Source: an uncultured Bifidobacterium sp.
GTDB lineage: Bacteria; Actinomycetota; Actinomycetes; Actinomycetales; Bifidobacteriaceae
Direction of reading: 5' to 3'
DNA: 60,582 bases
Assembly: GCF_945269915.1 (NCBI RefSeq)
Contig: NZ_CALYOY010000008.1
Span: 1 to 60,582, forward strand
Shown here: positions 30,216-39,434 of the stretch, one piece after another
Layout of the letters: every line of letters begins with the position of its first letter
Numbering within the stretch: the stretch's first letter is position 1
Notes under the pieces: model-generated
Databases searched by the model: none
What the model saw: only the letters and a program-made list of their open reading frames with translations
Told to the model about the DNA's origin: nothing
Made by a program: the position numbers and the translations under genes

Positions 30216-30986
30216 TCAGACCGCCTCACTGCGGGAAAACCAGCGGGAACCCGCCAGGGTCAGGACAAGGAAGCAGACCAGGGCGATCAGGAGGGAGCAG
30301 AGCGGGCGCAGACCGAAGACAGCCAGGTCACTCCCCGCCTCCACGGGCAGCCCATTGGGCAGGACTCCCAGGACCGGCGCCGTCGTGTTCATGGAGGCCG
30401 TGGGGGGCAGGAGCCACCAGATCGGGGTATCCCAGGTCGACACGCCGATGCCCACCTCCAGGAGGAAGGGCAGGGCCATGCCAAAGGTCGGGCCGACCGC
30501 GGCCGTACCCCACAGCCCCAGGGGGATCAGCCAAGCGGTCGTGGCGACATTGAGCAGGCAGGCGGCCATACCGGCTGGAAAAGGGGTGGCAACGAACCCC
30601 ATCAGACCCGGCAGGAGGCAACCCTCCAGGCATATGACCAGGTTGGCCACCAGGCTCCAGGCCAGCACGATCACCGTCTTGGCCAGGAAGGAGACTCCAG
30701 GGTCCAGGGGAAGCAGGAGTACAGGACGGAGGTGTTGCCGGGAATCCCGACGCATGACCGATTCGGCGACCAGGGCCAGGAGGGCCGGTTGCAGGATCGC
30801 CCACCAGTTCCAGAGTTCGTAGGCCATCAGCGGCGATTGCGCTACCCGGTACGAGTCCGGCATAAGGAAGAAGAAGAGGGCGGCCATGAGGGCGACCAGT
30901 ACCGGCAGGCCCAGGCACAGCCAGGGAAGGGAGGATTGCCGTCCCTTGAGTGCCTCCGCTCGGCAGGCGGCCTTGAACCCCCTCAT
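30216..30986 (-). CDS. ABC transporter permease, lantibiotic immunity MutE/EpiE-like
   Basis: 256-residue inner-membrane permease with six hydrophobic segments. The start FKAACRAEALKGRQSSLPWLCLGLPVLVALMAALFF and SVMRRDSRQHLRPVLLLPL fit the LanE/LanG group of heterodimeric permeases. The ATG at 30986 overlaps the ATPase stop as ATGA. Together with the next permease it would form the membrane part of an exporter that removes antimicrobial peptides from the membrane. Confidence 0.82.
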   Translation of the reverse strand: MRGFKAACRAEALKGRQSSLPWLCLGLPVLVALMAALFFFLMPDSYRVAQSPLMAYELWNWWAILQPALLALVAESVMRRDSRQHLRPVLLLPLDPGVSFLAKTVIVLAWSLVANLVICLEGCLLPGLMGFVATPFPAGMAACLLNVATTAWLIPLGLWGTAAVGPTFGMALPFLLEVGIGVSTWDTPIWWLLPPTASMNTTAPVLGVLPNGLPVEAGSDLAVFGLRPLCSLLIALVCFLVLTLAGSRWFSRSEAV

Positions 30987-31705
30987 CGTCCACCCGCCTG
31001 GTCGGAGGCGTCCCGGCAGACCTGCATGAAGAGCCCCTCCAGATCCGTTGAGGAATCCAGCTGGTCCTGATAGGCCAGCCGACCCTGGGCGATGATGCCG
31101 ATATGGTCGGCCACCTGGGCGATCTCACTCAGGATATGGCTGGACACGATGATGGTGACGCCCTGGTCGGCCAGGGAGCGCATCAGGGCACGGAGGTCCT
31201 CGATTCCCATGGGGTCCAGACCATTGGTGGGCTCGTCCAGGATGAGGAGGTCGGGGTCCGCCAGGAGGGCCAGGGCGATGCCCAGGCGCTGCTTCATCCC
31301 CATGGAGAAGCTTCCCGACCGTTTGCGCCCGGTATCCTCCAGGCCCACGGTGTGCAGGGCACTGTCCATGCAGGACGGGTCCAGGCCCAGGAGGGTGGCC
31401 CTCACCTGCAGGTTCTCCCGTGCGGTCAGGTTGGGATAGAGCGGCGGACTCTCGATCAGGGCACCGATCCGGTAGAGGTCCTCCCTGGTCCAGGGATGCC
31501 CTTGGAAGAGGATGCTCCCCCGGCTGGGGCGCAGCATGCCGGTCAGCATCTTCAGGGTGGTCGATTTACCGGCCCCGTTCGGCCCAAGGAGACCGTATAT
31601 CTGACCACGGCCCACCTGCATGTTCACCCGGTTGACTGCCTCCCTGCGGTCCCCGCCACGCCCGAACCACCTGGTCAGTCCTCTGGTTTCGACGATAAGA
31701 GTCAT
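30983..31705 (-). CDS. ABC transporter ATP-binding protein, LanF/BcrA type
   Basis: 240-residue ATPase: Walker A GPNGAGKSTTLKM, signature SFSMGMKQRLGIALAL, Walker B LLILDEPTNGLDP and switch His in TIIVSSHILSE. The segment GALIESPPLYPNLTARENL has Glu where most ABC ATPases have the Q-loop Gln. This E-loop is a known hallmark of lantibiotic-immunity LanF proteins. First gene of the ATPase-permease-permease-regulator-kinase set. ATG at 31705 follows AAGGAAGGACCC. No lantibiotic precursor or modification gene is in the window, so resistance rather than self-immunity is the likelier role. Confidence 0.9.
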   Translation of the reverse strand: MTLIVETRGLTRWFGRGGDRREAVNRVNMQVGRGQIYGLLGPNGAGKSTTLKMLTGMLRPSRGSILFQGHPWTREDLYRIGALIESPPLYPNLTARENLQVRATLLGLDPSCMDSALHTVGLEDTGRKRSGSFSMGMKQRLGIALALLADPDLLILDEPTNGLDPMGIEDLRALMRSLADQGVTIIVSSHILSEIAQVADHIGIIAQGRLAYQDQLDSSTDLEGLFMQVCRDASDQAGGR

Positions 31706-31733
31706 GGGTCCTTCCTTTCCCCTCGTTGACTGG

Positions 31734-31770
31734 TCAAGGATGGATCCGAGTTTTCAAGAAATCATCAAGA
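31734..31770 (-). promoter_or_regulatory. candidate response-regulator box upstream of the LanFEG-type cluster
   Basis: On the minus strand TCTTGA (31770-31765) and TCTTGA (31759-31754) repeat exactly 11 bp apart, with a further CTTGA (31738-31734) 20 bp on. The spacing and core resemble the SpaR box (TTGAT repeats separated by 6 nt) known from subtilin regulation. It lies 49-65 nt before the ATPase start. No clear -35/-10 pair was identified. Confidence 0.5.
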
Positions 31771-31794
31771 TGGTCCCACTCGTGTCGTCCTGAC

Positions 31795-33540
31795 TCAGGA
31801 GACCTCCCTGATCAGGCCCTGGATCCCCTCTTTTCGGAGGATCTCCCGATAGGGGCCCGCCTCCTCGGTGATGATTCCGTCGATGGCGTGCACGCCCAGC
31901 AGCTCCACCGGTGCCTTGTCGTCGGTCAGCACCCGGCCACCCGAATCCCGGACCGGGTTCAGCCGGAAACCGACCAGGTCCATCTGGTCGGCCAGGTCCT
32001 GGTCCCGGCTGACCCTGCCGGCGGCCTCGGTCAGGAGGCCGGACCCGATGAAGTCTTTCATGGACCGGTCCCTGGCCTTCCTGCCGGAACCCGCCTGCCC
32101 CCCGGATCGGGCCCCGGGACGCTTGGCGAAGAGCTCCCGGTTGGTGGTCCGGGGCACGTCGGCCGCCAGCATGGCATCGGTCCCGAAGACCCGGGCGATG
32201 GTGGCGGTCAGGGCGGCATCGATGGAACCCTGCCCGTCGTCGATCATGTTCATGTTGACCACCATGACCCCACCCGGGTTCAGGTGCTCCCTGACCAGGG
32301 TGAAGAACTCGGTGGAGCTCATCTGGAAGGGGATGGTGATGTCCTGGTAGGCATCGACCATGATCAGGTCGTAGTGCTGGCTGCTGGATGCCAGCCAGGC
32401 CCGTCCGTCGTAGGTGGAGACCGGAAGGTCGGCGGGCTGGTCGAAATAGCGGACGGCCAGATCACTGATGGACCGGTCGATCTCGACACCCTGGATGGCC
32501 ATATGCGGGTAGTACCGTCTCAGCTGCCGGGCATAGGTGCCCGTCCCCATGCCCAGGATCAGGGCCGAACGGGCCTGGTCCGCCATGAGTGGGGCCGCCA
32601 GGGCCGTGTCATAGTACATGCCGGTCATGCCCGGATGCTTCAAGGTCACGGACTGGACCCCGAAGAGGACATTGGTCGACAGGACGGTCCGGTCCGAGAG
32701 GGTTCTGACCTGGAGGTAGTTGTAGATGGACTCCCCCTCGTAGGTCAGCCCATTCTCCCAGAAGGCGAACCCGGTCAGGGGCGACAGGGCGGCCGAGACC
32801 ACATAGATGACCGTGGCCACGGCGCAGGCGATGCGGTGCACACGGGAGGAGAGGAAGTAGACCAGGGCGACCAGGAGGAGGACCCCCGAGAAGATCAGGA
32901 AGGTGACGAAGGTTCCCACGGCCGGGATGGTGACGAATGTGGGCAGGAAGGTGCCCAGGATGGACCCGATGGTGTTGCAGGCGCTCAGGCGACCGACCAC
33001 CGAGGCGTTGTCATCCAGGGAGTCGGTGGCGTTCTTGACCAGGCCCGGGGTGATGGTTCCCAGCAGGAAGAGGGGCGGAACGAAGATGATCAGGCAGGAG
33101 ACGAAGGCCGCCAGGACCAGGAAGTTCGTGGATACCGTGACGATCAGGAGACCTGAAACCAGGATGATCAGATACTTGCCGACCAGGGGGATCAGGGCGA
33201 TCCACACGGCCGCGGCCAAGATGAGCAGGTAGAGTCTGTCCGGGTCGGGGTTCCGGTCGGCCCAACGTCCACCGGCCACGGCACCCAGGGCCAGGGCGAT
33301 CATGATGGTCCCGATGATGATGGTCCATACGATCTGCGAAGAGGAGAAGTAGGGGGCCAGAAGGCGGGAGGCACCCAGTTCGGCGGCCATGACGGCCATG
33401 CCCGAGAAGAACTCGGTCACATAGAGGAATATCCGTGACCCCAGTATGGGGCGGGCCGCCGGAGGCTTCCCGATGTCCGCCTTGTCAGCCCGGGGGACCC
33501 CCGCACCGTCCTGCCCGACCAGGGTGTGGTCATCGGTCAT
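31795..33540 (-). CDS. membrane-bound spermidine synthase-like protein (MFS/spermidine synthase fusion)
   Basis: 581 residues. The first half holds about eight to ten hydrophobic segments (starting IFLYVTEFFSGMAVMAAELGASRLL), and the second half is a SAM-binding Rossmann domain of the spermidine synthase superfamily with LILGMGTGTYARQLRRYYPHMAIQGVEID, YDLIMVDAY and a C-terminal extension. Whether it makes a polyamine is uncertain: such fusions are common in Actinobacteria with unproven substrate. ATG at 33540 follows GAGGGG. It stands alone between the LanF cluster and the ribosomal-protein operon. Confidence 0.82.
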   Translation of the reverse strand: MTDDHTLVGQDGAGVPRADKADIGKPPAARPILGSRIFLYVTEFFSGMAVMAAELGASRLLAPYFSSSQIVWTIIIGTIMIALALGAVAGGRWADRNPDPDRLYLLILAAAVWIALIPLVGKYLIILVSGLLIVTVSTNFLVLAAFVSCLIIFVPPLFLLGTITPGLVKNATDSLDDNASVVGRLSACNTIGSILGTFLPTFVTIPAVGTFVTFLIFSGVLLLVALVYFLSSRVHRIACAVATVIYVVSAALSPLTGFAFWENGLTYEGESIYNYLQVRTLSDRTVLSTNVLFGVQSVTLKHPGMTGMYYDTALAAPLMADQARSALILGMGTGTYARQLRRYYPHMAIQGVEIDRSISDLAVRYFDQPADLPVSTYDGRAWLASSSQHYDLIMVDAYQDITIPFQMSSTEFFTLVREHLNPGGVMVVNMNMIDDGQGSIDAALTATIARVFGTDAMLAADVPRTTNRELFAKRPGARSGGQAGSGRKARDRSMKDFIGSGLLTEAAGRVSRDQDLADQMDLVGFRLNPVRDSGGRVLTDDKAPVELLGVHAIDGIITEEAGPYREILRKEGIQGLIREVS

Positions 33541-33605
33541 GGAGGCCCCCTCGTTGATGTCGTCAATCAACCTACCGTCTCCCGGGTGAATCGTCAAATA
33601 CGGAA

Positions 33606-33628
33606 GAACCCCGCACCGGGCGGGGTTC
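33606..33628 (-). terminator. terminator of infC-rpmI-rplT
   Basis: Perfect 9-bp inverted repeat GAACCCCGC (33606-33614) and GCGGGGTTC (33620-33628) with a 5-nt loop. On the minus strand it is followed by TTCCGTATTT. It lies 57 nt after the rplT stop and 66 nt before the next minus-strand gene. Confidence 0.7.
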
Positions 33629-33684
33629 GGAAACCGGTTTGGCGCCCATACCCGAACGGTGATCGGTGGGGCCGATGCATGAGC

Positions 33685-34068
33685 TCAGGCGGCTACGGGC
33701 GCATTCACATCATCGGGCAGGGCCTTCTTGGCCTCTTCCACGATGGCGTTGAAGGTGTCGATATCGTTGACGACCAAGTCGGCCAGGGCGCGGCGGTCCA
33801 GCTCGATGCCAGCCAGACGCAGACCCTGGATGAAGCGGTTGTAAGTGATGCCCTGGGCTCGGCATCCGGCGTTGATGCGCTGGATCCACAGCTTGCGGAA
33901 ATCACCCTTGCGTGCCTTGCGGTCACGGTAGTTGTAATTGAATGAGTGGAGCAGCTGCTCCTTGGCCTTGCGGTAGAGACGAGAGCGCTGACCGCGGTAG
34001 CCGGAAGCCCGCTCAAGGACGACCCTGCGCTTCTTGTGCGCGTTGACTGCCCGCTTGACTCGTGCCAT
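33685..34068 (-). CDS. rplT: 50S ribosomal protein L20
   Basis: 127-residue basic protein of the large subunit, needed early in 50S assembly. The N-terminus [31 protein letters not shown] and the segment [24 protein letters not shown] are diagnostic. ATG at 34068 follows GAGGAA. Last gene of infC-rpmI-rplT, 49 nt after rpmI. In other bacteria L20 represses its own operon by binding the leader or rpmI region; no such site was recognised here. Confidence 0.97.
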   Translation of the reverse strand: MARVKRAVNAHKKRRVVLERASGYRGQRSRLYRKAKEQLLHSFNYNYRDRKARKGDFRKLWIQRINAGCRAQGITYNRFIQGLRLAGIELDRRALADLVVNDIDTFNAIVEEAKKALPDDVNAPVAA

Positions 34069-34117
34069 AGATATTCCTCAGCTTTCTAAAAATCTAACTC
34101 GATGACCCACGGTCCGC

Positions 34118-34312
34118 TCAGCGGCCCAGCATCTTCTTCATGTTCTTGGCCTGGCTCGGAGCAAGCACCTCGTCCGTGGAGAGGGCGCGGCGCTTCTTGG
34201 CCGACTTGTGCTCAAGATTGTGGCGCATGCCGGTCCCTGCGTGCATGAGCTTGCCAGTACCGGTGACCCGGACTCGCTTGGACGCGGCGGAGTTACTTTT
34301 CATCTTCGGCAT
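34118..34312 (-). CDS. rpmI: 50S ribosomal protein L35
   Basis: 64-residue basic protein beginning [20 protein letters not shown] and ending [10 protein letters not shown], the standard L35 pattern. Its ATG at 34312 lies inside the infC coding region, overlapping its last 20 nt in another frame, so translation is probably coupled to infC. Confidence 0.97.
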   Translation of the reverse strand: MPKMKSNSAASKRVRVTGTGKLMHAGTGMRHNLEHKSAKKRRALSTDEVLAPSQAKNMKKMLGR

Positions 34313-35051
34313 TGCTGCCCTCCTTGGATTTCATCTTCTTCGGGGAAGTACTGGTTGGCTTGGACGCCTTGGGGGTGGGGGCCGCATCGACCTGCTCTAC
34401 GAGCTGCTCCGCCTTGGCCTCGGCCTGCTTCTTGACATCGGTCTCGTCGGACTTGGCAGCCATGCGTGCCGCCTGCCGTGCCTGACGCTCGGCCCGTGCC
34501 TGGCCGCCCCTGCGGCGCTGCTCGGATTGGGTGTGGACCTTCTTGCCCTTGGGCGCCAGGGTCATGATGATGTTGCGCCCCTCCTGCTTGGGCGCGAACT
34601 CGATGGATCCCAACTCGGCCACATCATCGGCCAGCCTGCGCAGGAGTTCGACTCCTCCGATGGGCCTTGACTGCTCGCGGCCACGCAGCATGATCGTGAC
34701 CTTGACCTTGTCTCCGGCGGACAGGAAGCGGCGCACATGCCCCTCCTTGACTTCGAAGTCGTGGTCGTCGATCTTGAGCCGGAAACGAATCTCCTTGATT
34801 TCCGACGTGCTCTGATTGCGACGGGCCTCACGGGCCTTGATCTTCTCGTTGTATTTGAACTTGCCGTAATCAATGAGCTTGGCGACCGGAGGTTTGGCCT
34901 GGGCAGCCACCTCGACCAGGTCCAGGTTCGCCTCCTTGGCCAGATTGAGAGCGACCGAGGTTGCGATGATCCCCACCTGCTCGCCGTTCGGGCCGATCAG
35001 GCGTACCTGAGATGCTCGTATCTCGTCGTTGATCCTTGGTTCGTCGCTAAT
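34293..35051 (-). CDS. infC: translation initiation factor IF-3, AUU start
   Basis: IF-3 binds the 30S subunit and checks start-codon and initiator tRNA pairing. The protein is 252 residues if started at ATT 35051: the conserved IF-3 opening [20 protein letters not shown] is read only from that codon, which has AAGGAG 5 nt before it. A start at GTG 34976 would remove about 25 conserved residues. AUU starts are the classic autoregulatory feature of infC, since IF-3 discriminates against them. The N-domain, linker and C-domain ([22 protein letters not shown]) are followed by a 60-residue Lys/Ala/Glu-rich tail as found in Actinobacteria. Confidence 0.94.
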   Translation of the reverse strand: MSDEPRINDEIRASQVRLIGPNGEQVGIIATSVALNLAKEANLDLVEVAAQAKPPVAKLIDYGKFKYNEKIKAREARRNQSTSEIKEIRFRLKIDDHDFEVKEGHVRRFLSAGDKVKVTIMLRGREQSRPIGGVELLRRLADDVAELGSIEFAPKQEGRNIIMTLAPKGKKVHTQSEQRRRGGQARAERQARQAARMAAKSDETDVKKQAEAKAEQLVEQVDAAPTPKASKPTSTSPKKMKSKEGSNAEDEK

Positions 35052-35405
35052 GATGACTCCTTTTCAATTCACACAACACCCACTGCAGGCGGGCAATCCC
35101 CCGAACAAGCCCATGCATCGAATTCACCGCAGGAACGCCGGCACCATTTCGCTGAACGGGAACCGTTGCCTTCCGTATGGCCTGGATGACCGAAACGGGC
35201 GGCCCCAAACCACATCGTGAACCCGAAGCCACAGGAGGCTTCCAGGTGGGATATCCACTTTCTTGATTTCTCAAGCCACGGAATACTATACCACAAGGTC
35301 GTGGACATGATCACACCAGCCCCTCGCCGAGTCCAGGACCACCCTGATGACGACCCGGAACGGGGACCCCGATCCGCAGGCGACCCCTGCGATTCCCGTT
35401 CCCGC
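35052..35405 (-). promoter_or_regulatory. infC leader and candidate promoter
   Basis: 354 nt without a gene between asnB and infC. On the minus strand a TATAGT (35290-35285) could be a -10 element; the matching -35 is weak. It would give a leader of about 225 nt, long enough for autogenous control, but I could not identify a defined L20-type or other structured leader by eye. The asnB terminator, if any, was not clear either. Confidence 0.35.
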
Positions 35406-37295
35406 TCAGTCGGCCAGGTCCAAGAGCCCCGGTTTGGTGCCGTCCTTGACGAAGTAGTCGTCATACCAGGTCAGGAAGGAATAGACGGTCCAGATCTTGC
35501 GCCGGGCGTCGTTCCTGCCGGCGTAGTTGTCGTCGATCATCTTCAGGAGGGCCTCCTGGTCGAAGAACTCGCCGACATAGTCCCGCTCGAAGACCGAGCG
35601 GACCAGGCGGTAGTACTTCTCCTGTCGCAACCAGTCCTTGATGGGGACCGGGAAGCCCAGCTTCTCCCTGTCGGACCACTCGCGCGGCATGTGCCGGTCG
35701 GCGGCCCTGCGGAAGGCGAACTTGGTGTTCTCGTCCGTGATCAGGTACTTGGTGGGGACCTTTTCGGCCACATCCATGAGTCGGGTGTCCAGGAGGGGCA
35801 CACGCAACTCCAGGGAGTGGGCCATGGTCATCTTGTCGGCCTTGAGGAGGATGTCACCGGGCATCCACTGGTGCATATCCAGATACTGTTTCTTCTTGAG
35901 TTCGGACAGGTCCCGCCCCTCGAGGCGGCCATAGGTCCGGCCCACGATCTGCTTGACCGTGGGGGCCTTGCGGAACTCGGGTTTGAGGATCCGCCCGGCC
36001 TCATCCTCCTCGAAGACCTTGGCCTGACCGATGAAGTTCTCTTCGGCCGGGGCCAGGTTGGCATAGAGGTGCCAGGCCCCGTGGAAGTGCTTCCCCTTGG
36101 CCCATCGGCCGATGGCATAGCGCGCCTTGCGGGGAAGGTGCTCCAGCATCCGGGTGACCATTTTGATGATCTTGGACCGGGTGTGCACCCCGTAGTCCAC
36201 GTAACCGGCGAAGAGCTCATCGGCGCCCTCACCACTCAGCACCACGCGCAGGTCGCGGCTGGCCAGCTCGGAGAGGAAGAAGAGGGGCACGCATGAGGGG
36301 TTGGAGTCGGGTTCGTCCAGGTACCACTGGATCTGCGGGAAGTACCGGAAGGCCTGGTCACCATCCAGGGACTCGGTCGTGTTGTTGAGCTTGAGGATGG
36401 ATGCCAGCTCACCGGCCTGGTCCGACTCGTTGTAGGTGCCCCTGCCGAATCCGATCGAGTAGGTGTGCTCGGGTCGGGCCAGGGCGGCGACGTAGCTGGA
36501 ATCCACACCAGAGGAGAGGAAGGAGCCCACCTCCACATCGGCCACCTGATGGGCCTTGACGGAGTCCTCGACGGTCCTGTCGATCGAGTCGACCAGATCG
36601 TTCAGGTCCTGGTTGCTCTCCCCGAAAGCCGGGTCATAGTACTGGTGGATGTCCATCTTCCCGTCCCGGTAGGTGAACCAGTGTCCCTCGGGCAGCCTGA
36701 AGACGCCCTTGAAGAAGGTCTCGGGCAGGGCCGGGTACTGGAAGGTCAGGTAGGGACGCAGGGCCTCCCTGTTGAGTTCCTTGTGGAAGTCGGGATGCTG
36801 CAGGAGGCTTTTGATCTCCGAACCGTACATGAAGGTCCCGTTCATGATGGTGTAGTAGAAGGGCTTGATGCCGAAGTGGTCGCGGGCCCCGAAGAGCTCC
36901 TTGCGGGCGCTGTCCCAGATGACGAAGGCGAACATGCCGCGCAGGCGGGTCAGCACGTCCTTGCCCCACTCCTCGTACCCGTGCAGGATGACCTCGGTGT
37001 CGGAGTCGGTGGTGAAGGTATGGCCCTTCCCGATCAGGACCCGGCGCAGCTGACGGTAGTTGTAGATCTCACCATTGAAGGTGATGGCCATGCTGGAGTC
37101 CTCGTTGAAGATGGGCTGGTCGCCGCCCTGGAGGTCGATGATGCTCAACCGGCGGAACCCCAGGGCCACCTGCCCGTCGACGAGGTGTCCCTCCTGATCG
37201 GGACCCCGATGGGCGATGATGTCGGTCATCCGCTTCAGGACGGCCGTCTTCTCCTCGGCAGGGGCATCAGAGACAAACCCGGCAATTCCGCACAT
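35406..37295 (-). CDS. asnB: asparagine synthase (glutamine-hydrolysing)
   Basis: Transfers the amide of glutamine to aspartate using ATP. 629 residues. The mature N-terminal Cys nucleophile is set by MCGIAGFV, which fixes the start at 37295 (AAGGAG 8 nt upstream). The glutaminase domain holds IIAHRGPDQEGH, RLSIIDL and FNGEIYNY, and the synthase domain has the PP-loop SSGVDSSYVAAL, where the first Gly of SGGxDS is Ser. GEGADELFAGYVDYG also fits. A single gene, probably its own transcript. Confidence 0.93.
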   Translation of the reverse strand: MCGIAGFVSDAPAEEKTAVLKRMTDIIAHRGPDQEGHLVDGQVALGFRRLSIIDLQGGDQPIFNEDSSMAITFNGEIYNYRQLRRVLIGKGHTFTTDSDTEVILHGYEEWGKDVLTRLRGMFAFVIWDSARKELFGARDHFGIKPFYYTIMNGTFMYGSEIKSLLQHPDFHKELNREALRPYLTFQYPALPETFFKGVFRLPEGHWFTYRDGKMDIHQYYDPAFGESNQDLNDLVDSIDRTVEDSVKAHQVADVEVGSFLSSGVDSSYVAALARPEHTYSIGFGRGTYNESDQAGELASILKLNNTTESLDGDQAFRYFPQIQWYLDEPDSNPSCVPLFFLSELASRDLRVVLSGEGADELFAGYVDYGVHTRSKIIKMVTRMLEHLPRKARYAIGRWAKGKHFHGAWHLYANLAPAEENFIGQAKVFEEDEAGRILKPEFRKAPTVKQIVGRTYGRLEGRDLSELKKKQYLDMHQWMPGDILLKADKMTMAHSLELRVPLLDTRLMDVAEKVPTKYLITDENTKFAFRRAADRHMPREWSDREKLGFPVPIKDWLRQEKYYRLVRSVFERDYVGEFFDQEALLKMIDDNYAGRNDARRKIWTVYSFLTWYDDYFVKDGTKPGLLDLAD

Positions 37296-37360
37296 TGGCA
37301 GCACTCCTTATAGATTCAGACCAGGAATCAACGATAGCAAAGGCATGTGTCTGAACTGTG

Positions 37361-37389
37361 CCCGCCCGGGTTCCTCCCGGACGGGCGGG
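37361..37389. repeat. GC-rich inverted repeat after msrAB
   Basis: CCCGCCCG (37361-37368) pairs with CGGGCGGG (37382-37389), and an inner CCGGG/CCCGG can also pair. It lies 4 nt beyond the msrAB stop (minus strand), so it could be the msrAB terminator, though no T-run follows. Confidence 0.45.
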
Positions 37390-37392
37390 AAT

Positions 37393-38463
37393 TCAGGCCG
37401 TCTGTCCGCCCTCCCGGCCGTCGACCAGGGGCAGGTAGTCCCCGTAGCCCCGTGCCTCCATCTCCTCCCTGGGCACGAAGCGCAGGGCGGCCGAGTTCAT
37501 GCAGTAGCGGCGTCCGCCGCGATCCGCCGGACCATCATCGAAGACATGCCCCAGGTGGATGCCGGTCTGGGCCGTCCTGACCTCGATCCTGGGCCTGCCC
37601 AGGAGTTTGAAGTCCTTCCGGTCGACCAGGAGGTCCGGATCGATGGGCTTGGAGAAGGCCGGCCACCCGCAACCCGAGTCGTACTTGTCGACCGAGGAGA
37701 AGAGGGGCTGCCCGCTGACCACGTCCACATAGATTCCTGGGCGGAACTCCGCATCGTACTTGTTGTCGAAGGGACGTTCGGTGGCTGCGTGCTGGGTGAC
37801 CTCGTAGCTCTCCTGGTCCAGGGCCCAGACCCGCTCGATGTACCCTTGCCGCTTGGAGGCGTTGGCGATGGCCTCCATGGGGATGTGGCAGTATCCGTCC
37901 GGATGCTTGAGCAGATAATCCTGATGGGATTCCTCGGCCGGGTAGAAGTTGATCAGTTCCTCGACCTGGACCACAGGATGCCGCCCGGTCCGCTTCTCCA
38001 GCTCCTGGATGGCCCGGCGGAAGACCGGCTCCTCCCTCTCGCGCCTGTCGGGTTCCCAGTAGAGCCCGCTCCGGTACTGGCGGCCACGGTCATTGCCCTG
38101 ACGGTTCAGGGAGAAAGGGTCGATCAGGTCCAGGAGGAGAAGGGTCAGGGTGCGCAGGGTGACCCTGACCGGGTCGTAGGTGATCCTGACGGCCTCGACC
38201 GCGTCGGTCTCACCAGTGCAGACCTCCTCGTAGGAGGGGTTCTCCACCTTGGACTGGGCGTACCCCACCCGGGTATCGGTGACCCCGTCAACCTCCTGGA
38301 AGAAGCGCTCCACACCCCAGAAGCAACCGCCGGCCAGGGTAAGGGTCTGATTCCCCGTAGCATGCGGTGCCTGGCCGACCGACCCCGTCCGGGTCCCGGT
38401 GACCATGGTCGGGGAATGCGGCCGACCGTGCATCGCCGTGAACGAATCCTTGATTCCTCTCAT
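37393..38463 (-). CDS. msrAB: fused peptide methionine sulfoxide reductase MsrA-MsrB
   Basis: Repairs oxidised methionine, with MsrA acting on the S and MsrB on the R sulfoxide. 356 residues. MsrA domain first, with catalytic Cys in [12 protein letters not shown], and MsrB second, with [23 protein letters not shown] and catalytic Cys in [11 protein letters not shown]. The two CxxC pairs that bind zinc in many MsrBs are absent, as in other fused forms. ATG at 38463 follows GGAGG. No signal peptide, so cytoplasmic. Divergent from azlC, with a 221-nt shared upstream region. Confidence 0.94.
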   Translation of the reverse strand: MRGIKDSFTAMHGRPHSPTMVTGTRTGSVGQAPHATGNQTLTLAGGCFWGVERFFQEVDGVTDTRVGYAQSKVENPSYEEVCTGETDAVEAVRITYDPVRVTLRTLTLLLLDLIDPFSLNRQGNDRGRQYRSGLYWEPDRREREEPVFRRAIQELEKRTGRHPVVQVEELINFYPAEESHQDYLLKHPDGYCHIPMEAIANASKRQGYIERVWALDQESYEVTQHAATERPFDNKYDAEFRPGIYVDVVSGQPLFSSVDKYDSGCGWPAFSKPIDPDLLVDRKDFKLLGRPRIEVRTAQTGIHLGHVFDDGPADRGGRRYCMNSAALRFVPREEMEARGYGDYLPLVDGREGGQTA

Positions 38464-38684
38464 GATTCCTCCCATCGTCCCTGTGACTCTTGGCAGGTCA
38501 ACAGGGAATGGACCGGCACTATTCCGCGCAGCCTCCGTTCAGGGCCTTCCTCTCACATTTCCGACACCTTGCCCGGCAGTACTCCACCTCGGACTACCAT
38601 CGAGCGCATATCCGACCCTGCACCCGCACCGGAACACCGGTATGGGCGGCCGGGCGGCCCTGGGCAGGAAAGAAGGCGGAGACG

Positions 38685-39434
38685 ATGGATCATCCCAAGA
38701 CGGGTTCGGTGGCAGGCAAGGCCTTCAAGGCGGCCTTCCCCATGACCCTGCCCATCCTGGCCGGCTTCCTCTTCCTTGGCATCTCCTATGGGTTCCTGAT
38801 GACCAGCAAGGGGTTCCCCATCATCTATCCCCTGGCCATGAGCGCCCTGATATTCGCAGGCTCCATGGAATTCGTGACCGTGGATCTCCTGCTCTCCACC
38901 TTCAACCCCCTGGGTGCCTTGGCCCTGACCCTGATGGTCAACGCCCGCCATCTCTTCTACGGACTGGCCATGCTGCCGAGGTTCAGGGGAACCGGCTGGA
39001 AGAAGCCCTACCTGATCTTCGGCATGTGTGACGAGACCTTCGCCCTGATCTCCTCCAACAAGGAACCGCCCGGGGTCGACAGGGGCTGGTTCATGTTCTT
39101 CATCACCCTCCTCAACCAGGCCTACTGGGTGGGCGGGGCCACGGCAGGGGCCGTCCTGGGCAATCTGGCGCGTTTCGACGCCCGGGGGCTTGAGTTCGTT
39201 CTGACCTCCATGTTCACGGTCCTCTTCGCCGACCAGTGGTTGAAGACCAGGACCCACTCCCCCGCGGTGATCGGCCTGGCATCCTCCCTGATCTGCCTCC
39301 TGGTCTTCGGAGCGGACCACTTCATCATCCCCTCCATGGTCCTGATCGTGGTGGTCTTTGCCATCGCCGACCGGACCCTCTGGAAGAGGCAGGGAAACCT
39401 CTACGGATCCGACAGGCCGGAGGTGGGCGCATGA
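38685..39434 (+). CDS. azlC: branched-chain amino acid exporter subunit AzlC
   Basis: 249-residue inner-membrane protein, large subunit of the AzlCD (BrnFE-type) exporter for branched-chain amino acids and similar compounds. The AzlC core is seen in FKAAFPMTLPILAGFLFLGISYGFL, YPLAMSALIFAGSMEFVTVDLL and TLMVNARHLFYGLAM. ATG at 38685 is preceded by GGCGGAG. The open frame extends upstream but is not AzlC-like. Followed directly by azlD with an ATGA overlap. Confidence 0.9.
   Translation: MDHPKTGSVAGKAFKAAFPMTLPILAGFLFLGISYGFLMTSKGFPIIYPLAMSALIFAGSMEFVTVDLLLSTFNPLGALALTLMVNARHLFYGLAMLPRFRGTGWKKPYLIFGMCDETFALISSNKEPPGVDRGWFMFFITLLNQAYWVGGATAGAVLGNLARFDARGLEFVLTSMFTVLFADQWLKTRTHSPAVIGLASSLICLLVFGADHFIIPSMVLIVVVFAIADRTLWKRQGNLYGSDRPEVGA

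Noticed and set aside
30082-30216. 45-codon N-terminal extension of the second LanFEG-type permease starting from a TGATG overlap
   Set aside because: Arg/Ser/Gly-rich and unlike LanE/LanG proteins, which begin at the helix read from 30081; kept only as an alternative start.
27186-31705. LanFEG-RK cluster as a recent mobile acquisition
   Set aside because: No transposase, repeats, tRNA or obvious base-composition change at either side; the two Xer recombinases nearby are the chromosomal dimer-resolution pair, not element integrases.
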